Assembly: GCA_022457155.1 (NCBI GenBank)
Contig: JAJGOT010000740.1
Span: 1 to 64,000, forward strand
Direction of reading: 5' to 3'
Length of the DNA stretch: 64,000 nucleotides
From: Cladopsammia gracilis
Lineage: Eukaryota; Cnidaria; Anthozoa; Scleractinia; Dendrophylliidae
Shown piece by piece: positions 13,422 to 26,750 of this stretch (position 1 is its first letter; every line of letters starts with the position of its first letter). The notes below the pieces were generated by a model. It was given only the letters and a program-made list of their open reading frames with translations. It was not told the origin of the DNA and ran no database searches. Position numbers and translations under genes: made by a program.

Positions 13422-15700
13422 CTGCAAAATTGTTGCTGTATGCGTAGAAAAGTGGTCTTTTAATATGCAGATTAGCATTACATTAGTGTGTAAATGACGC
13501 TGTATTTGGTGATAAATGTTACATGACGGAAATTGAATTCTGGATATTACGATTATAAATACAATTTAAATTGATATATCGGCAAATCCTAAAGTCCTAA
13601 GGCGCTTTATAATAAACAAACTATAAATACCCGATAACTTAATTAAAAGCATGCGTAAAAAGAAACGTTTTTGAATTAGATTTAAAATTATCCACTGAGA
13701 TACTATTTTTAATATGAAAGTATTAAGGGAACTGAACACCACTATGGTTTTGCGCCTTTTTGTTGCTATATGCCTCACTTTGAACTTGACAATTTAACTG
13801 CATGCGCGTAGAAAACAAACCAGACAAGTTATCGAAATGTCCCTCACGGTTTTTTAAACAAAGTACTGGCGCGAGGTCTATCTCCTTTATTTTCTGGCTA
13901 GAGTGGATTTCACTACGTTTGGAAATCTCTCGCCATATTCTATACACATTAATCGTTTTTCTTCATATAAATACGTTTTTGTGTCGACGAAGGAGACGCT
14001 TCCTAATCTGATGTTTGGTGTCCTGTGACATTTGTACCAAACGGAAAGAATCGAAAAAACAGTTTGTATGTACCATTTCTGTGCCATGTTGAAACGTCAC
14101 AGTAGTATCCAGCATTCCCAGTGCGTAGAAATCAGGCAAAATCCATTCAATCCTGGCCTGGGGAGCTGAGTGCTCTGAAATGCCACATGTGAATAATCTA
14201 TTTGTCTTTATTTAGTTTCGGATACTTTCCCGATTTTCGAATGTACGGCTCAATATTTCAATGTCTGAAAGTATGCAGTGGAAATGTACGAAGTTTCTTC
14301 TCCGGACCAAGTTAGCTGTTGGGTCTCTTTGGAATCAAGCAAGAAGTTATCGGATTTTCCTCGCTTCTAGCACCGTTCTGGTACTGATGTTTTGAATGCT
14401 CTAACTTGATTTTGCTGTGGTTCTCTGCCTAATTTGGGAAGCTTTCACTTAAAACCTGAAGATCGCTTCAGTCGCTTGTGCGTGTTATTATATTACGTTA
14501 CAGCATTGAAAAGCACACTAGTTTCGTAGAGGAGAGAAAAATATGACAACTTTTGGGTTGATTTCACAGCAATCAGCCACGGAGAATAACCTTCGTCCAT
14601 GCTCAACTGATTAAACATGCTGAATGCAACTTAATTCTAGACATTGAGATACTGACATGTACTGCTGCGTATGATTTTAGAATCGGCGAAAGAACCGAAA
14701 TGAAATCAAGCCAAATATACTATTTATATGTCGGAAAAAACCTGAGACCTTTCGGAGTACACAGCACGGTAGAATTGAAGGATTTTGCCCGATTCCACGG
14801 CGATGGCGTGAATTTGTTTGCTGAACCGAGGTACTAGGTCAAGACGAAGTGCCACGGGATAAGGAGACGCACTATAATCTATGAATGATTACTGCTAGTC
14901 GTAATCTTTTTTATTAAGCGTTCAGAAAATATGTAGCGTTTCGGGATTTTAATGCGGCATAGAACAAAAATAGGCACGAATAAGAGAAAAGTGGTGTTTG
15001 GAGGTAGCCTCATACCTTTAATATGCCTGCATGGGGTGGGCTATATAGATCTTGTATGGTATTTTCTAATTGCATCTGCACTTTCTTACCTCCTATTGTG
15101 ACAAGCAGAATTAATGTCGAAAAGGGAAACAGTGTTGTGGTAGGCATAACTTCACAATAGTAACTTCTGTCGCTTTTTCTTGCACATTGGACTCTTTAAG
15201 CAAATATATAATCTGCAGAGATAGTTTTGGCAAATTGAGATAACATAAGGCACAGTAAAGTAAGGTCAGGTGCAGGGGTTGGAGAATGACTGGAAAAATA
15301 TAATAGTAGGAGTTACATAACAAATTGCTCAAACGTTGCTTAAAATATAGCATAACATAGTTCATTACTCGTGGCGCAGTCGACGAGTTGTAAATCCGGC
15401 TCTGAGTTTTCTTCCTTTGTTTTCGTGTAACATTAGCGCATGCAAATTTATGCACGCATGTTTAGTTAAGGCCGACAACAAAATGGCTTTCAGCCATGAA
15501 ATACATACCGAAAAACATATCTCCGTGTGTTGACTTGAGAAGCAGAAGGAAGAGTCACAGCGTACAATTGCAAGTTTTCAAGACAATGCAAGGCGTTCAT
15601 GGATGGATAGGATCGTTTGTTATTGTGTTCGCCTCTTATTGCTGTGGGATTTTTGTTCCGGCAAGTTCAATTTGTGTTTTATATAACTTGCAATTTGATT
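13422..15700. other. Intergenic or intron sequence, nothing recognised
   Basis: AT-rich DNA upstream of the repeat exon. Short open frames here have no recognisable domain and no convincing splice sites. Upstream exons of the Ser-X gene should lie on the minus strand at or beyond this stretch, but I could not identify any. Confidence 0.4.
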
Positions 15701-17140
15701 AGCGATCGAGTTTTGAAGTGTCGGCTATTGAATGTAGTGAATGTGTAGTCTTACTTTTTTAGACATATTTTAAGCTTATGGTTCTCCGTAAAAGCACTCC
15801 AAACACTCGGGAATCAATACTGTTATGAGGTAAAGACGCCACGAGTTTACTGCGCTTTTCAATAACATGAGGAATCTGAAATTCAAATCACCACCAACGG
15901 TTGCGTTTTTCCCTGCCGTCAATCATATTTTCGGCGGTTTCCGATTACTTCCGAGCGTTTTCTAAAATAGTATAAAAATAGATAGGCTGAACACGACTCC
16001 CACTCTTCGGAAAAAGTATTTAAAAAGCCTAAAGCAAAAATCTGTTTTGTAAATCCTTACGACATTAAATTATCTCATTCCTTGTTTAGAAGAACGTAAG
16101 AATTTTAATACTAGCATCCGTGATGCTGCTGCAGATTATCTGTTGGAAGCCAAATCAAACACTATTTTCAAAACAACGGAGGTTTATCCTTACTCCACTG
16201 AGACACACTTCTCAACTACAGAACTAACTAAGGAGCTAAAAATTATTGCATGAATTCATGATTTCACTGCAGTGGAATTGTAGACTATGGCATTTTGAGA
16301 CTCGGACCTAAGACGCCTTTTTCGGTTATTCGTGATGGTAAACACTTTCTCACAAGTCTGGCACACCGCAGACTTTATAATTACTGTAGACACTAAATCA
16401 CAGCCTGAGAAATTTAACGATCCTAGCACTTTCAAAGTGATAACAAACTTTAGCCGATTATTTATCTTTCAACAAAAGTGAGCCACCGAACAACGGCATA
16501 AAGAAATAAAATAATTCAATTTGAGAGATAATCCGCCGAGATCTGGAAAAATGGATGTGAGTGTTTTTCAGGTTTCTTTTTTATTTGATGTAAAATCTGG
16601 TATTTTCGGAGACCATCGTTATTTGTTTTTGCAGTTACCAAGTGGGCAAATGCTCCTGTTATCACACATAGTCGACAGCAAGATGTTTTAACTGCCCAGT
16701 GTTTTAACGGAATGGAACACTGAGTGGAAACAGTGTGGCATTAAATGTATTATAAACGGCAAGTGGAATGGTCCAGAAGGGGGTCCAGATGGGGGTCCAG
16801 AAGGGTCCAGATGGGGGTCCAGAAGGTGTCCAGAAGGGCTCCAGATGGGGTCCAGATGGGGGTCCAGATGGGGTCCAAATGGGGGGTCCAGAATGGGGGT
16901 CCACGTTTTGTACCGACCCAGCCACGTTAACTTTCACTACGAAAACACTCGAAAGTAATCGGAAACCGCCGAAAATTTGATTGACGGCAGGGAAAAACGC
17001 AACTGTTGGAGGTGATTTGAAGTTCAGATTCTGCATGTTATTGAAAAGCGCAGTAAGCTGTGTAAAGCTTCTTGTTAGACATAATTTTATGTTTTGCCGT
17101 AAAATCACTCAAGACACTGAGGGATCAATGGCCGTTTTTA
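15700..17140. repeat. Composite repeat with inverted segments around an 11-bp G-rich minisatellite
   Basis: The stretch at 15,884-15,963 recurs inverted at about 16,925-17,020 (shared GGTTGCGTTTTTCCCTGCCG, reverse complement on the right). Between them, 16,770-16,900 is a tandem GGGTCCAGATG-type minisatellite of 11-12 bp. Related direct copies of the flanking motif (CCGTAAAAGCACTC, ACACTCGGGAATC) occur at 24,550-24,580. It looks like a non-autonomous mobile element family. Confidence 0.6.
16770..16900. repeat. 11-12-bp minisatellite, consensus GGGTCCAGATG
   Basis: About ten copies of TCCAGATGGGG or TCCAGAAGGGG in tandem. The overlapping open frames are by-products of the repeat. Confidence 0.85.
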
Positions 17141-17580
17141 TGCTAGAGACGTTAAATTCGTCCAGACGCAATTAATGTCTCAGACGTTAAATGCGTCTGG
17201 TATAAAAACGGGACGCATTAAAGTAGATGGCCACAGATAAAAACACGAGATAGCAAAAACTATTTTCTGAAGTAACTGAAGTCGTCCCCAAATAAATTTT
17301 AAGAGCACGAATATATAAATAGGGTTAAATTCGTCCTTGTTAAGGCCGTCCCGTTTTTATACTAGATGTATTTAACGTCTGAGACGTTAAAGTAGTCTGT
17401 TAAGTGCGTCTGAACGACGCACTTAAAAGAAGACGTTAAAGTCGTCAGACGTTAAATCCATCTGGCTTATTTTCCGTTTTTATACTAGACGTCAAAGTCG
17501 TCTCGAGACGACTTTAACGTCTCAGACGATATTAACATCTGTAGCATTAAAACGGCCAATGCTGCTATGGGTTAAAGACG
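17130..17580. repeat. Cluster of short palindromic GACGTTAAA / GTCGTC motifs
   Basis: Motifs such as AGACGTTAAAGTCGTC, TTTAACGTCT and CCGTTTTTATACTAGA recur in both orientations, including the perfect palindrome AGTCGTCTCGAGACGACT near 17,487-17,504. It may be a decayed foldback element. Confidence 0.6.
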
Positions 17581-17801
17581 GAACGAGTTCAGGCTGTGTA
17601 CAGCTTCTTTCTTGTTTTCTTTATAATTTCATATCGTAGACAAGATAAGTCAGGTTATAGGCTGTTGCTAACATAACCTTGATAAAAGCTAAAAGTTAAC
17701 CACCCTCTTTAGACTCGATATCTTTGAAACTATCATGCGGCACAGACAGGCAAAGACACTCAAAAAAACCGGCTTGCGAACTAAATAGTGCAATGGGTTA
17801 A

Positions 17802-19561
17802 GGTGGTTCGATACAGTTTTCTGGAGACCATACCAACATTTTTCAATCGGCTTTTAAGCGGTCTTCTCCAAGTCAGATCAACGTGAAAATTTCATCATCA
17901 ACTAGTTTTGAATTGAAGTTTGGCAAGATGTATTGTCTGGTAAAATCGATATTACCATGACGACGATAAACAAGAAACTTAGAAATCAGTAAAAGTGAAA
18001 TTTAGCGCGTTTAAGATTTCGCATTGAAAATCCGACATAGACATCTTAAAATATGGTATATGGCATATATATTTTGCAAGAATAAAAAATTATGTATGTT
18101 TGAATTCAAATAAATCGCAATAATATTTCAAACCTTACTATTTGTGTACTGGTAATAAATTGATCGAGAGGTTAACACTGGTTTTGTGAAATTCCTTAAT
18201 GATAATGTAAAAAAGTAGCTTGATGTTATGTTTGTAAACCTTGAAAGTTTTGTTTACTTCTTGAGAATTACCTGTTTTCCTAACCATCGCTTCATGTGCA
18301 ATTTTTGGGTAATTTTCGATTTTAATCGCTTTTGCAAAAACATTCACTGTGCATGTTTACCGATGAGCAAAATATTATCTGAAAGTTTCATTGACATTGA
18401 TTCACTGGAATGCCTTCAAATTTAAAGATGAAGACGACGTACGAACAGGCCGAAAAAATGGCGTTAAGTTACAAATTTACTTTTTAAAGTTATGCTTAAT
18501 AATGATTTCAAATCAATGCGCATTGCATTCCTCCGTGATTTATACTTTCGTTGTGATCTGCTGTGCATCTATTATTATCTATATTCGAGCATGATTGTAC
18601 CTTATTACTCTCCTTGCTACTTTCCAGATTCCCTTAAGTCTCTTTTTATGATTATTTTGAGCAATAAATGCCCTTTTGCTTTTTGAAAACGTTTTTACAG
18701 CAGGCGTTTTGAACGCAAAAGAAAACAGATGCAAAGAAATTTGCATCAACGAGCATACATTGCAATGTTTCAATCACGGAAGAATGTAGTGCGCATTGAT
18801 TTGAAATCATTACTGAGCATAACTTAAAAAAGTAAATTTGTAACGCAAACGTTTTGGCTGGTTTGTACGTCGTCTTCATCCATAAATTTAAAGGCGTTCC
18901 AGTGAATCAATGTCAATGAAACTTTCAGATAATATTTTGCACAACGGTAACCATGCGTGGTTAACGTTTTAAAAAATCCATCGAGCCGTTTCTTAGATTT
19001 ATGCAAAAGCGATTAAAATCGAAAAATACCCAAAAATTGCACATGTAGCGATGTTAGGAAAAATGGTAGTTCTCAAGATCGCAAAAGAGAAAGTAAACAA
19101 AACTCTGAAGGTTTACAAACATAACATCAAGGTCATCAAGCTACTTTTTGACATTATCATTAACTAATTTCACAAAACCAGCGTTAATCTCGCGATCAAT
19201 TTAATACCAGTACACAAATAGTAAGGTTTGAAATGTTATTGCGATTTATTTGAATTCAAACAAACAGAAGTTTTTATTCTTGCAAAATATATATGCCATA
19301 TACCATATTTTACAGTAAGATGTCTATGAGGATTTTTAACACGAAATCTTAAACGCGCTAAATTTCACTTTTACTGATTTCTAAGTTTCTTGTTTATCGT
19401 CGTCATGGTAATATCGATTTTACCAGAAAATATATCTCGCCAAACTTCAATTCAAAACCAGTTAGTGGTTATAATTTCACGTTGATCTGACTTGGAGAAG
19501 AACGCTTAAAAGCCGATTGAAAAATGTTGGTATGGTCTCCAGAAAACTGTATCGAACCACC
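17802..19561. mobile_element. 1.76 kb inverted-repeat element flanked by TTAA
   Basis: Two arms of roughly 0.85 kb face each other around about 18,680. The outer ends are GGTGGTTCGATACAGTTTTC and its reverse complement. TTAA lies immediately outside both ends (17,798-17,801 and 19,562-19,565), the target duplication typical of piggyBac and Kolobok superfamilies. The arms differ by scattered substitutions and small indels, so the insertion is not recent. No transposase is visible, so it is non-autonomous. A third partial copy of one arm lies at 24,280-24,470. Confidence 0.8.
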
Positions 19562-19565
19562 TTAA

Positions 19566-20442
19566 AGACGCTACGAGTTCAAGCTGTGTACAGCTTCATG
19601 TTAATAAATAAAACAGAAGAGTCATATTTGATGATAAACAGCCATAACCTTTCAGTCAATAAAGAGAACCACTTAGTTAAAAGTACAGCTCTTTTTAAGT
19701 ATGCCTGGGAGTTAGACTCGTAAAGTTGATTTTTTTTTTCTAAACAGTGGTCTGTCTTAAAACGCGTCAGTGCGTATAAAGGCAGTGCTAAGCAATGTAA
19801 TCTGTGATTAGCAGAGAAGTTTTGCATCTTGACTGCTAACAAACAGTCCTTACTAAACAGAACATCAGGACTTATTTCTAAATGGAGGCATGAATTTCAA
19901 ACAAGTTTTATGCGGTAAAACCTCAAGTTTCAGCCCACCACGCAAGCTGTCGCTTAACTAAAAACAGTTGATTACGATGGAACCGACGTTTCGAACTGTT
20001 AATTCAAATTCTTTTCGGCAAAATGTTTGTATACGACAATCGTAAGGCACGCGCCAACTACTTCAACGAAACCCTGACCTTAATTTTTAACACGACAAAC
20101 ATAATTATCAACTGTTTGCCATCGATGCGTTACGTTGATTCTCGAAGTTTCTTTTTTGCGTCATTAATTTGTTTCGTTGCTCACAAAAAAGCGCTTTTCA
20201 TCTCTCAATTGAAATCTTGCTTTTGCCAGTTCTTCGTAGAAAAATCAGTTCATATTGCTTACCAAGAAGAGTATACGAAGCGATATGTGCGGTAATCTTT
20301 ACAACAACTAATCATGAATAAGTCAAAGAGCAGGCATAATCATATCAACTTAAGATCATATAACGCTGTTCTGCATCGGCACAATAGACTAATTTGCGTG
20401 TTTTCAAGACGACGTCAACAAGAGGCCCACAATAGCATTGGC
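19566..20442. other. No gene recognised
   Basis: AT-rich sequence with short open frames lacking recognisable domains. It starts with one copy of the dispersed motif around GAGTTCAAGCTGTGTACAGC, also seen near 17,590 and (with one difference) 24,650. Confidence 0.4.
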
Positions 20443-21198
20443 TGAGGCCGCACTTGGTGAGTGAACTGGGTTATTTTTTTTAAGAAACCCGGTTAAAATT
20501 CCAAAATAAAATAACTCGGTGAAAAAGTGTTTGTAATGAAATAACCGAGTTTATTTTTCTGAGCGGCGGCACTTGGTTGAACAGGTTGAACTTTGAACGC
20601 GAGAGAGTGTGTTTAATATTATTTACTATATTCTTTATTCTTTTTTGTGGCACTGACCCATACCATTGTTAGGTTTCTATTCATCTGATGGGAAAGAGTA
20701 ACAAAATAAGCCTGCCAAAGCAACCACCGGGCAGCAACCACGACTGCAAAGGCAGCGAAAATAATGAATGAGAAAAAACCGTGCTTCTGCACGTGCATTT
20801 TACATTTTGGTATTCCCTGCATAAGAACATCGTCAAATGATCAAATTATAGGTTTTGTGGAGAACGCAAACACACTACGGTTTTCCTTTCTCAATTTGAA
20901 ATTGAAAGTCGTCCCTACGAATTTAACAGGGAACCAAACATTACTGCGAATCGCAGATGACTGACAGATCGGGAAAGTCAACCTGCACTAAACTACCTAG
21001 CGAGGTGGTTTAAAGAAACCTAACTGGATTAAAAAATCTATTGTTTTTTAATTAACTTCTATGTGCTAACACTGTTTAAATTCAGTGCACACCAAAAATA
21101 CGTGGCCGCATCAGGAATTTTGTTAAACCAGTTCATTTTAATTAATTAATTAGTTGAATGGAAATAACCCGGTTTACTACTGCAGTGCAGCCGCAGCC
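20443..21198. mobile_element. Inverted-terminus element with nested short repeat copy
   Basis: Left end carries GGCCGCACTTGG...ACTGGGTTATT; right end has the imperfect inverse AATAACCCGGT...GCAGCCGCAGCC. Inside, 20,690-20,960 is a copy of the family at 51,490-52,015 and 52,140-52,490 (shared ATCGTCAAATGATCAAAT and GGTTTTGTGGAGAACG). Confidence 0.5.
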
Positions 21199-23220
21199 AT
21201 AATTTCCCATCACTTAAAATTCTCAGACACTCATTCCGCATTTCAAGTTAGTGGGTGCTCTATAAAATTAGTTTAATATGTTACGGATCTCATTTCACAA
21301 ACCGTTATATAACTTGATAAAAACATGACAAAATGTTCCTGAAGACGAAAATAGAAAATAAACTCAGCAAGAAAATAGTTTGCTCATGTAATAATCACGT
21401 CAAGCGCCACAGTTCAATGTAGTTGAAAATGATTTGCTGTTCAGGCTCAAACTCTGGTGAGTAGGTGAGGAGGTAGGCAGTCTGCGGTCCAGCTCCATAT
21501 CAAAGAAATGAAGCCAGTAGTTACAATTCAGACATACAATCTTTTCTACACCAGTGTAAACAATTTCTTTTTCCAGACTGAAATGGTTTCAACGTCCACC
21601 CTAAACAGCATCATTTAAGTCCAATCTCCTCCCCTCGCGTGTGCACTCGTTGATGTCAACAACTCGCTGAGTGCATCTGCTAGCAGTTCAGTTTTACTGA
21701 CCTCAAGCATGTATTTTATTTTCTTAGAGAATATTGAAAACCAGTGCCGTAGCTAGCACGAGGCGAACCGAGGCACTCGCCTCAGCGAAAATACAATTTT
21801 GAATTATTGTACAAGCATTGGATCTCTCTTGTAAGAGGCTATGTATAAAAAAAATGAAAGAAGTGGTTTTGTTTTTGCCTCGGTAAGGATTTTCTGAAAA
21901 CCCTCTTCTATTAGGTAGATAGAACGTAAAACTTTATGCTTACCGTTGTAAGTTGTAGACCAAGAGATCTCCCACTGAATTATGAAGCCCGTAGTGGCAG
22001 GGCCTCGAAGGCTCGATTCATCCTATAAATTTAAGATTCGTTTATGGTATGATTTCAGTTGTATTGCTGACTTCCACTTTAGTGATTTGTTAACAATCAA
22101 TAGTCATTTAAGAGGTTACCAAGGTGATACAACTTTTCTAGAATATGTTCGTTTTATTTCCATGCATTTTATTACGTATACCACACAAAGGGTTCCAAAG
22201 ATGTATAAACCCTCGGGTGTTTAAATATAGTGAAGGCGCATTGTACGCGATAGGATTTTGCGAGCAAGTAAATTAGTTTATTAATCAACATTTCTAAATT
22301 TCTAAACGCGGCAGAAAAATCAATGACTGATTCATATTGCCTATGAGTTCTGAATTGAAGTATTTCGTATATAGTATTAGAAATTGTCTACACTTTGATT
22401 TCTTGTTAAATTAACTGAACCGTTAAACTCTCTTGCTCGGTTGAATACATGATATGTCGCTCGATCTTTGTTCTATTTTTTTTTTCTTTTTTTTTTTAAG
22501 GGTTAGTAACAAGACAAAAGGCTGGAAGTTTTATCAAGCACTTGAAATTTATTAAAAGAACATTCCAGTTACCTTTAATTAGTCGGCGCAGACCTGAACC
22601 AAGATGCAGTGACGTTATAAAAATCAGATGAACAAAGCAAACAAAATCACTAGAAATGCTTGTTTTGGTTCATTTTAACGTGAGCTGGTAGCCATGGCGG
22701 TATCCCTTTTCCCGGCATCATTAATGTTTCAATTAATCGAAATCAAGATAAAACTTCGAAACAATGTTGTTCATTTCATAACGAAACGACCATTAAAGTT
22801 CCAAAAAATCTATCTCGCTGTTTTTGAAATAAAAAAACTATGGTTTCCTATAAAAAATCGAATCTCCAAAACTGAAACGAGTAAATTTGAGATTGAGCAA
22901 CTTATGGATGCGCTCATACGCATGCAAAATCATAAGTTCGTTCGAACTGCTTTTCCGACTTACTCAAAATCGGCTTGACAAAAGCTTCTAGTTTTTTGAT
23001 ATTTTGTTTGCTATAGTTTATCGTAATAGTTTTGGTTTCCCTAGATGCCATCGCAATCGCTCGGAATTTAGGCTCAAGTAATTTCAGTTTTTCAAGTTTA
23101 TCTCCGCAATTTTAAATGCGATTTCAAGTTAGAAATTAAATTGTTACACTCTTATAAACTTCAAACTAAGTACAATATTTCGTGTAAGTTTCATACTAAT
23201 TCGATAAAGAAAAGTTAGTT
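21199..23220. other. No gene recognised; possible hAT-like terminus
   Basis: AT-rich. Near 21,745 the string CAGTGCCGTAGCTAGCACGA resembles the CAGTGGCGTAGC-type termini of hAT transposons, but I found no matching second end. No coding exon is supported. Confidence 0.35.
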
Positions 23221-23221
23221 A

Positions 23222-24271
23222 TGCTGTGTTCACACTAGGGCGAAACATGTTTAGTCTGATGACGAATGAAACAAGTTTCACTATGAAATTTGTTTACATC
23301 AGGCGGCACATTGCGCGAATCATGATCGAAGCACGTTTATTCTGAGACTCTTCTGAGCATGATTGAATCTACCTCACGAGGTAGCTGGTAGAGTCTTGAT
23401 TCCATAACTCAAAAGGAGGTCGCGGTGCCCAGCGGTTTTACTGAAAACAAGGTATGTACTTGGTGTATCCCTTATTATTTTGTATTTAAACACTTAGTTT
23501 TTATTTCAGTAGAAAAAGAAGATAAAAACAGCAGAATGGGGAATCGAACCCGGGCCATATGATCTACTCCATGCACACTATCCACTACACCACCGAGGAC
23601 TAGCTGCCGGAAATTGTAATTTTTAAGGGATATAAGATAATATGCTGCCAGCCCAGACCATATATAAGAACTAACCCTTTCGATACACTGGAAATACTGG
23701 AATCAGTGCTTAACCCTAAATACTAAAATCAGTGCTTCAACCCTAGATACTGTAATCCGACCCTAAATTACACTGCAATATATCTAAATACATTACAATA
23801 AGGGATACATGAAGTACTATACATTATGACCAGAGATACACCAAGTACCTAGGGAAAACAAGGTTGGGTGGGGGTGCTCAGTCTCACGGGCTCAAAAACC
23901 TCCTTTTGAGCTATAGAATCTAGACATTTCCGAGGTAGCTTGAATCTGAGCCAGACGAAACACGTAAGCGCAAATGTCGTCTCCTGGTTGAACGCTGCAA
24001 TAATGTACCCTTCGTTCCCGAGGGACCACAATCATGAAAAAAAAAAGCACCAAGTTTGAGCTCTATTTCATTTTCGGTTCACGTGCATGTAATTATAAAG
24101 ATTTTACGCGAGCTTTATTATCATATGCTTGTTTCGTAAAACATGCAGCATAAATTAGCAGGCGTGAAGCGTGTTTTGAAATTAACAACCAATGTGAACA
24201 ATGGAATAACAAACATGTTTGCGGGAAACGTGTTTCGTTGAAACATGTCAAGGTTGATGTGAACACAGTAT
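23222..24271. mobile_element. 1.05 kb element with CTGTGTTCACA terminal inverted repeats
   Basis: Left end TGCTGTGTTCACACT and right end TGTGAACACAGTA are inverted, and both are followed inward by AAACATGTTT-type sequence. TTA abuts both ends and may be a 3-bp target duplication. The interior has a second inverted pair around GGTACTTGGTGTATC (about 23,450 and 23,845) and a tRNA-like sequence. No transposase seen. Confidence 0.6.
23531..23607 (-). tRNA. tRNA-like sequence, probably pseudogene or SINE head
   Basis: The minus strand has an A box (TGGTGTAGTGGATAGTG, 23,592-23,576) and a perfect B box (GGGTTCGATTCCC, 23,551-23,539) at tRNA spacing. The acceptor stem does not pair and the T stem is imperfect, so a functional tRNA is unlikely. 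It lies inside a mobile element. Confidence 0.5.
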
Positions 24272-24279
24272 TAACGTGT

Positions 24280-24690
24280 TTTCGATACAGTTTTCTGGAG
24301 GTGATACCTACATTTTTCAATCGGCTTTTAATCGGTCTTCTCCAAGTCAGATCAACGTGAATTTTTCGCTACTAACTGGTTTTGAATTGAAGTTTGGCAA
24401 AATATATTTTCTGGTAAAATCGATATTACCATGACGACGGTAAACAAGAAAATTCGAAATCAGTAAAAATCGTGGTTTCAAGTCACTGTGTCGGCAATTG
24501 AATGTAGTGAATGTAATGTAGTCTTACCTTTCAGACATACTTTTATGTTTCTCCGTAAAAGCACTCAAAACACTCGGGAATGGTTAATGGCAAAAAAAAA
24601 AAATGAATGAATGAATGAATGAATACTACAATGGGTTAGAGACGCCACGAGTTCAAGCTGTCTACAGCTTCTTGTTAGACTAAAGGCAAG
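24280..24690. repeat. Partial copies of two dispersed repeats
   Basis: 24,280-24,470 matches the arm of the TTAA element at 17.8-19.6 kb. 24,490-24,690 matches the family at 15.7 and 17.1 kb. A short (AATG)n run sits at about 24,600-24,622. Confidence 0.7.
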
Positions 24691-26200
24691 TCAAGTCAAC
24701 GCAAGTCATGTTAAGTTTGCGTTCAGACAGATATTTATGGTATAATTATTGTGTTGAACGTTTCTAGAAAGTTGTGGTTTTAAGAGTGGCCCACCCGCTG
24801 CCTTCTAGCCTAAAGTCCACACATTCACTGCAACAGTACAGAATCCATTGACTGTGATTGTTTTTTATTAATTTCGCAGCTTTGGATCACAAAAAGTGAA
24901 ATCGAGTATCGACATGAAAAGGCGTCGCTTGCAGCAACGAACTTGATTGATCTTCAATTCGTTTTTTACGTTGCCGGCTTGATAATTAAAAGGAATTTAT
25001 CCCTTGAATTTTGTATTTAACTTCATTTAACTTCAATGCATCTTTGAGACATGCCAGAGACGGCGCTGGAATGTAATACAATTTAAAATAACAAATATTA
25101 TGTACTTATTGACTACTGAGTGGGATGGCGCGAGGTCTGTGCGCCATGATCTCGAGCCAAATATTTTCCCATCCGGCCCGACCCAACTTAGTCAATAATT
25201 ATTTTATCATATGACCAAATTGGAGACAAAATTACTTGAAATCTTAACGCGCGAGGCCGTCCACTTTTGTAGTAGGGCCGGACGGCTTTTTTCGGCCCCG
25301 CTCGCGCAAATGCGTACGGCCCTCATACGGGACTTTAATCATTGGTTTTGCAAAGAAAAGGTTCGCAGGGCCGTACGGGTCATATGATAATAGTATATAC
25401 TAAAACAGTAGATAGCGTTGTTGACTCGCTCTGATTGGCTACTGAAACTTGGGATAGCAAGTGTTATTAATCTCCAAGCAATTAAAAATCATCATTTTTG
25501 TGCTATATTATCTCAATGTTTTAGTATGTACTAAAACAACTAAACTGTATAAAACAGCAAAAACAAAACTAACAAATTCGATCTGAAAAACAAACATAAT
25601 GGACGAAGAGTCCATTATCTGATATTAAGAGACCCCGCACGCTATGTAATGATTCCAAACGCCTTCGTTAATCCAGCCCCCGATCGCGGGTATCAGGGAT
25701 CTATTCAGATACACATAATGAACGATCTAATTTAATCAAATATGATTCTCTTTACTTACTATTGTTTAAGGACATATGATTTGAAGCTAAGAATTCCACC
25801 ACGAACTTGTGATCATTTTCGTTCAGGAAAAAGTGAAATTATTAAATCAAGGATCAAAGTTTTGGATGAAAATTGCAGTTCTGAAGTAAAATTTGTGTCG
25901 TGCCCTGAACATGTGACTGATATGATGGACAGATTTGTTGCTCGGGGATTGATTACCATGACACGGTTAACACTTTAAGATAGTTAAAGTAAGTATAGGC
26001 TTATTTAAAACTCCGTTGTGTGCTGTCCTGTAATTTTCTCTCTACCTGTGCGTTACGGTACATTGGATGCAAATATTTGATGTTTTGAGTTTTATCACCG
26101 CCATTTTGGAAACGGTAAGACTGGGACCAACAATATTGCATCCAGAGTCCGCAGGCCCCTCGATCAGCGGTTGGTTTCCAAGGTTTTTTAAAACCAATTT
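24691..26200. other. No gene recognised; small inverted repeat at 25.2-25.4 kb
   Basis: TTATTTTATCATATGACC at about 25,199 is partly inverted at about 25,378 (GGGTCATATGATAATA) around a GC-rich core with GGCCGTACGGG motifs, suggesting a decayed element. I see no exon. Confidence 0.4.
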
Positions 26201-26202
26201 TC

Positions 26203-26750
26203 TTATAGTGTTTTCACATGACGTCATAAAAATAAAAAAAATCTAAAGTATACATCCTACAAAGCTGTTTCTATCACGGTATGTGGATACCAGTGTTATA
26301 ATCCTTCACAAAAAGTTTCAGGTTTTAACGATGTTTCGTTAAATGTGTCACGCAATTCGTCACGATATTTCAGATAAGCCGTTAAAATAAACAAAATTCA
26401 ACTAGTTGAAAGTTATTAATGAATGATAGATGCTTATAAGCCGATTTCATGCCTCTTATAGTGAATACAATATTTTCTAATGAGATTTTTGGTGTTATTA
26501 AGACTTTAAAGGTCTTTACATTTTTGGCCGCCATGTTGGTGTCCCTAAGTGGGACACCAAGATGGCCGCTCCATACATTTCTTATTAAAAATGTCTATAC
26601 TCATTCGCCTATAACTCTTGAATGAAATGCTCTTGCGCTTCAAAATTTGGCCCAGATGTGTAGTTTTAAACTCCTTACAATTTCATAAACATTTTAGAAT
26701 CGAAAACTGCTTCTGAATTTTTATATGACGTCAGTGAAAACACTCTATAG
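26203..26750. mobile_element. About 550-bp MITE-like element with GTGTTTTCAC...GACGTCAT termini
   Basis: Left end ATAGTGTTTTCACATGACGT; right end the inverse, ACGTCAGTGAAAACACTCTAT. The interior has an inverted pair at GGTGTCCCTAAGTGGGACACC (about 26,539). No ORF. Confidence 0.6.

Noticed and set aside
2011..13497. Many plus-strand acidic ORFs ([13 protein letters not shown])
   Set aside because: They are the antisense of the Ser-X repeat, are cut by a stop in most 216-bp units, and lack any domain or splice context.
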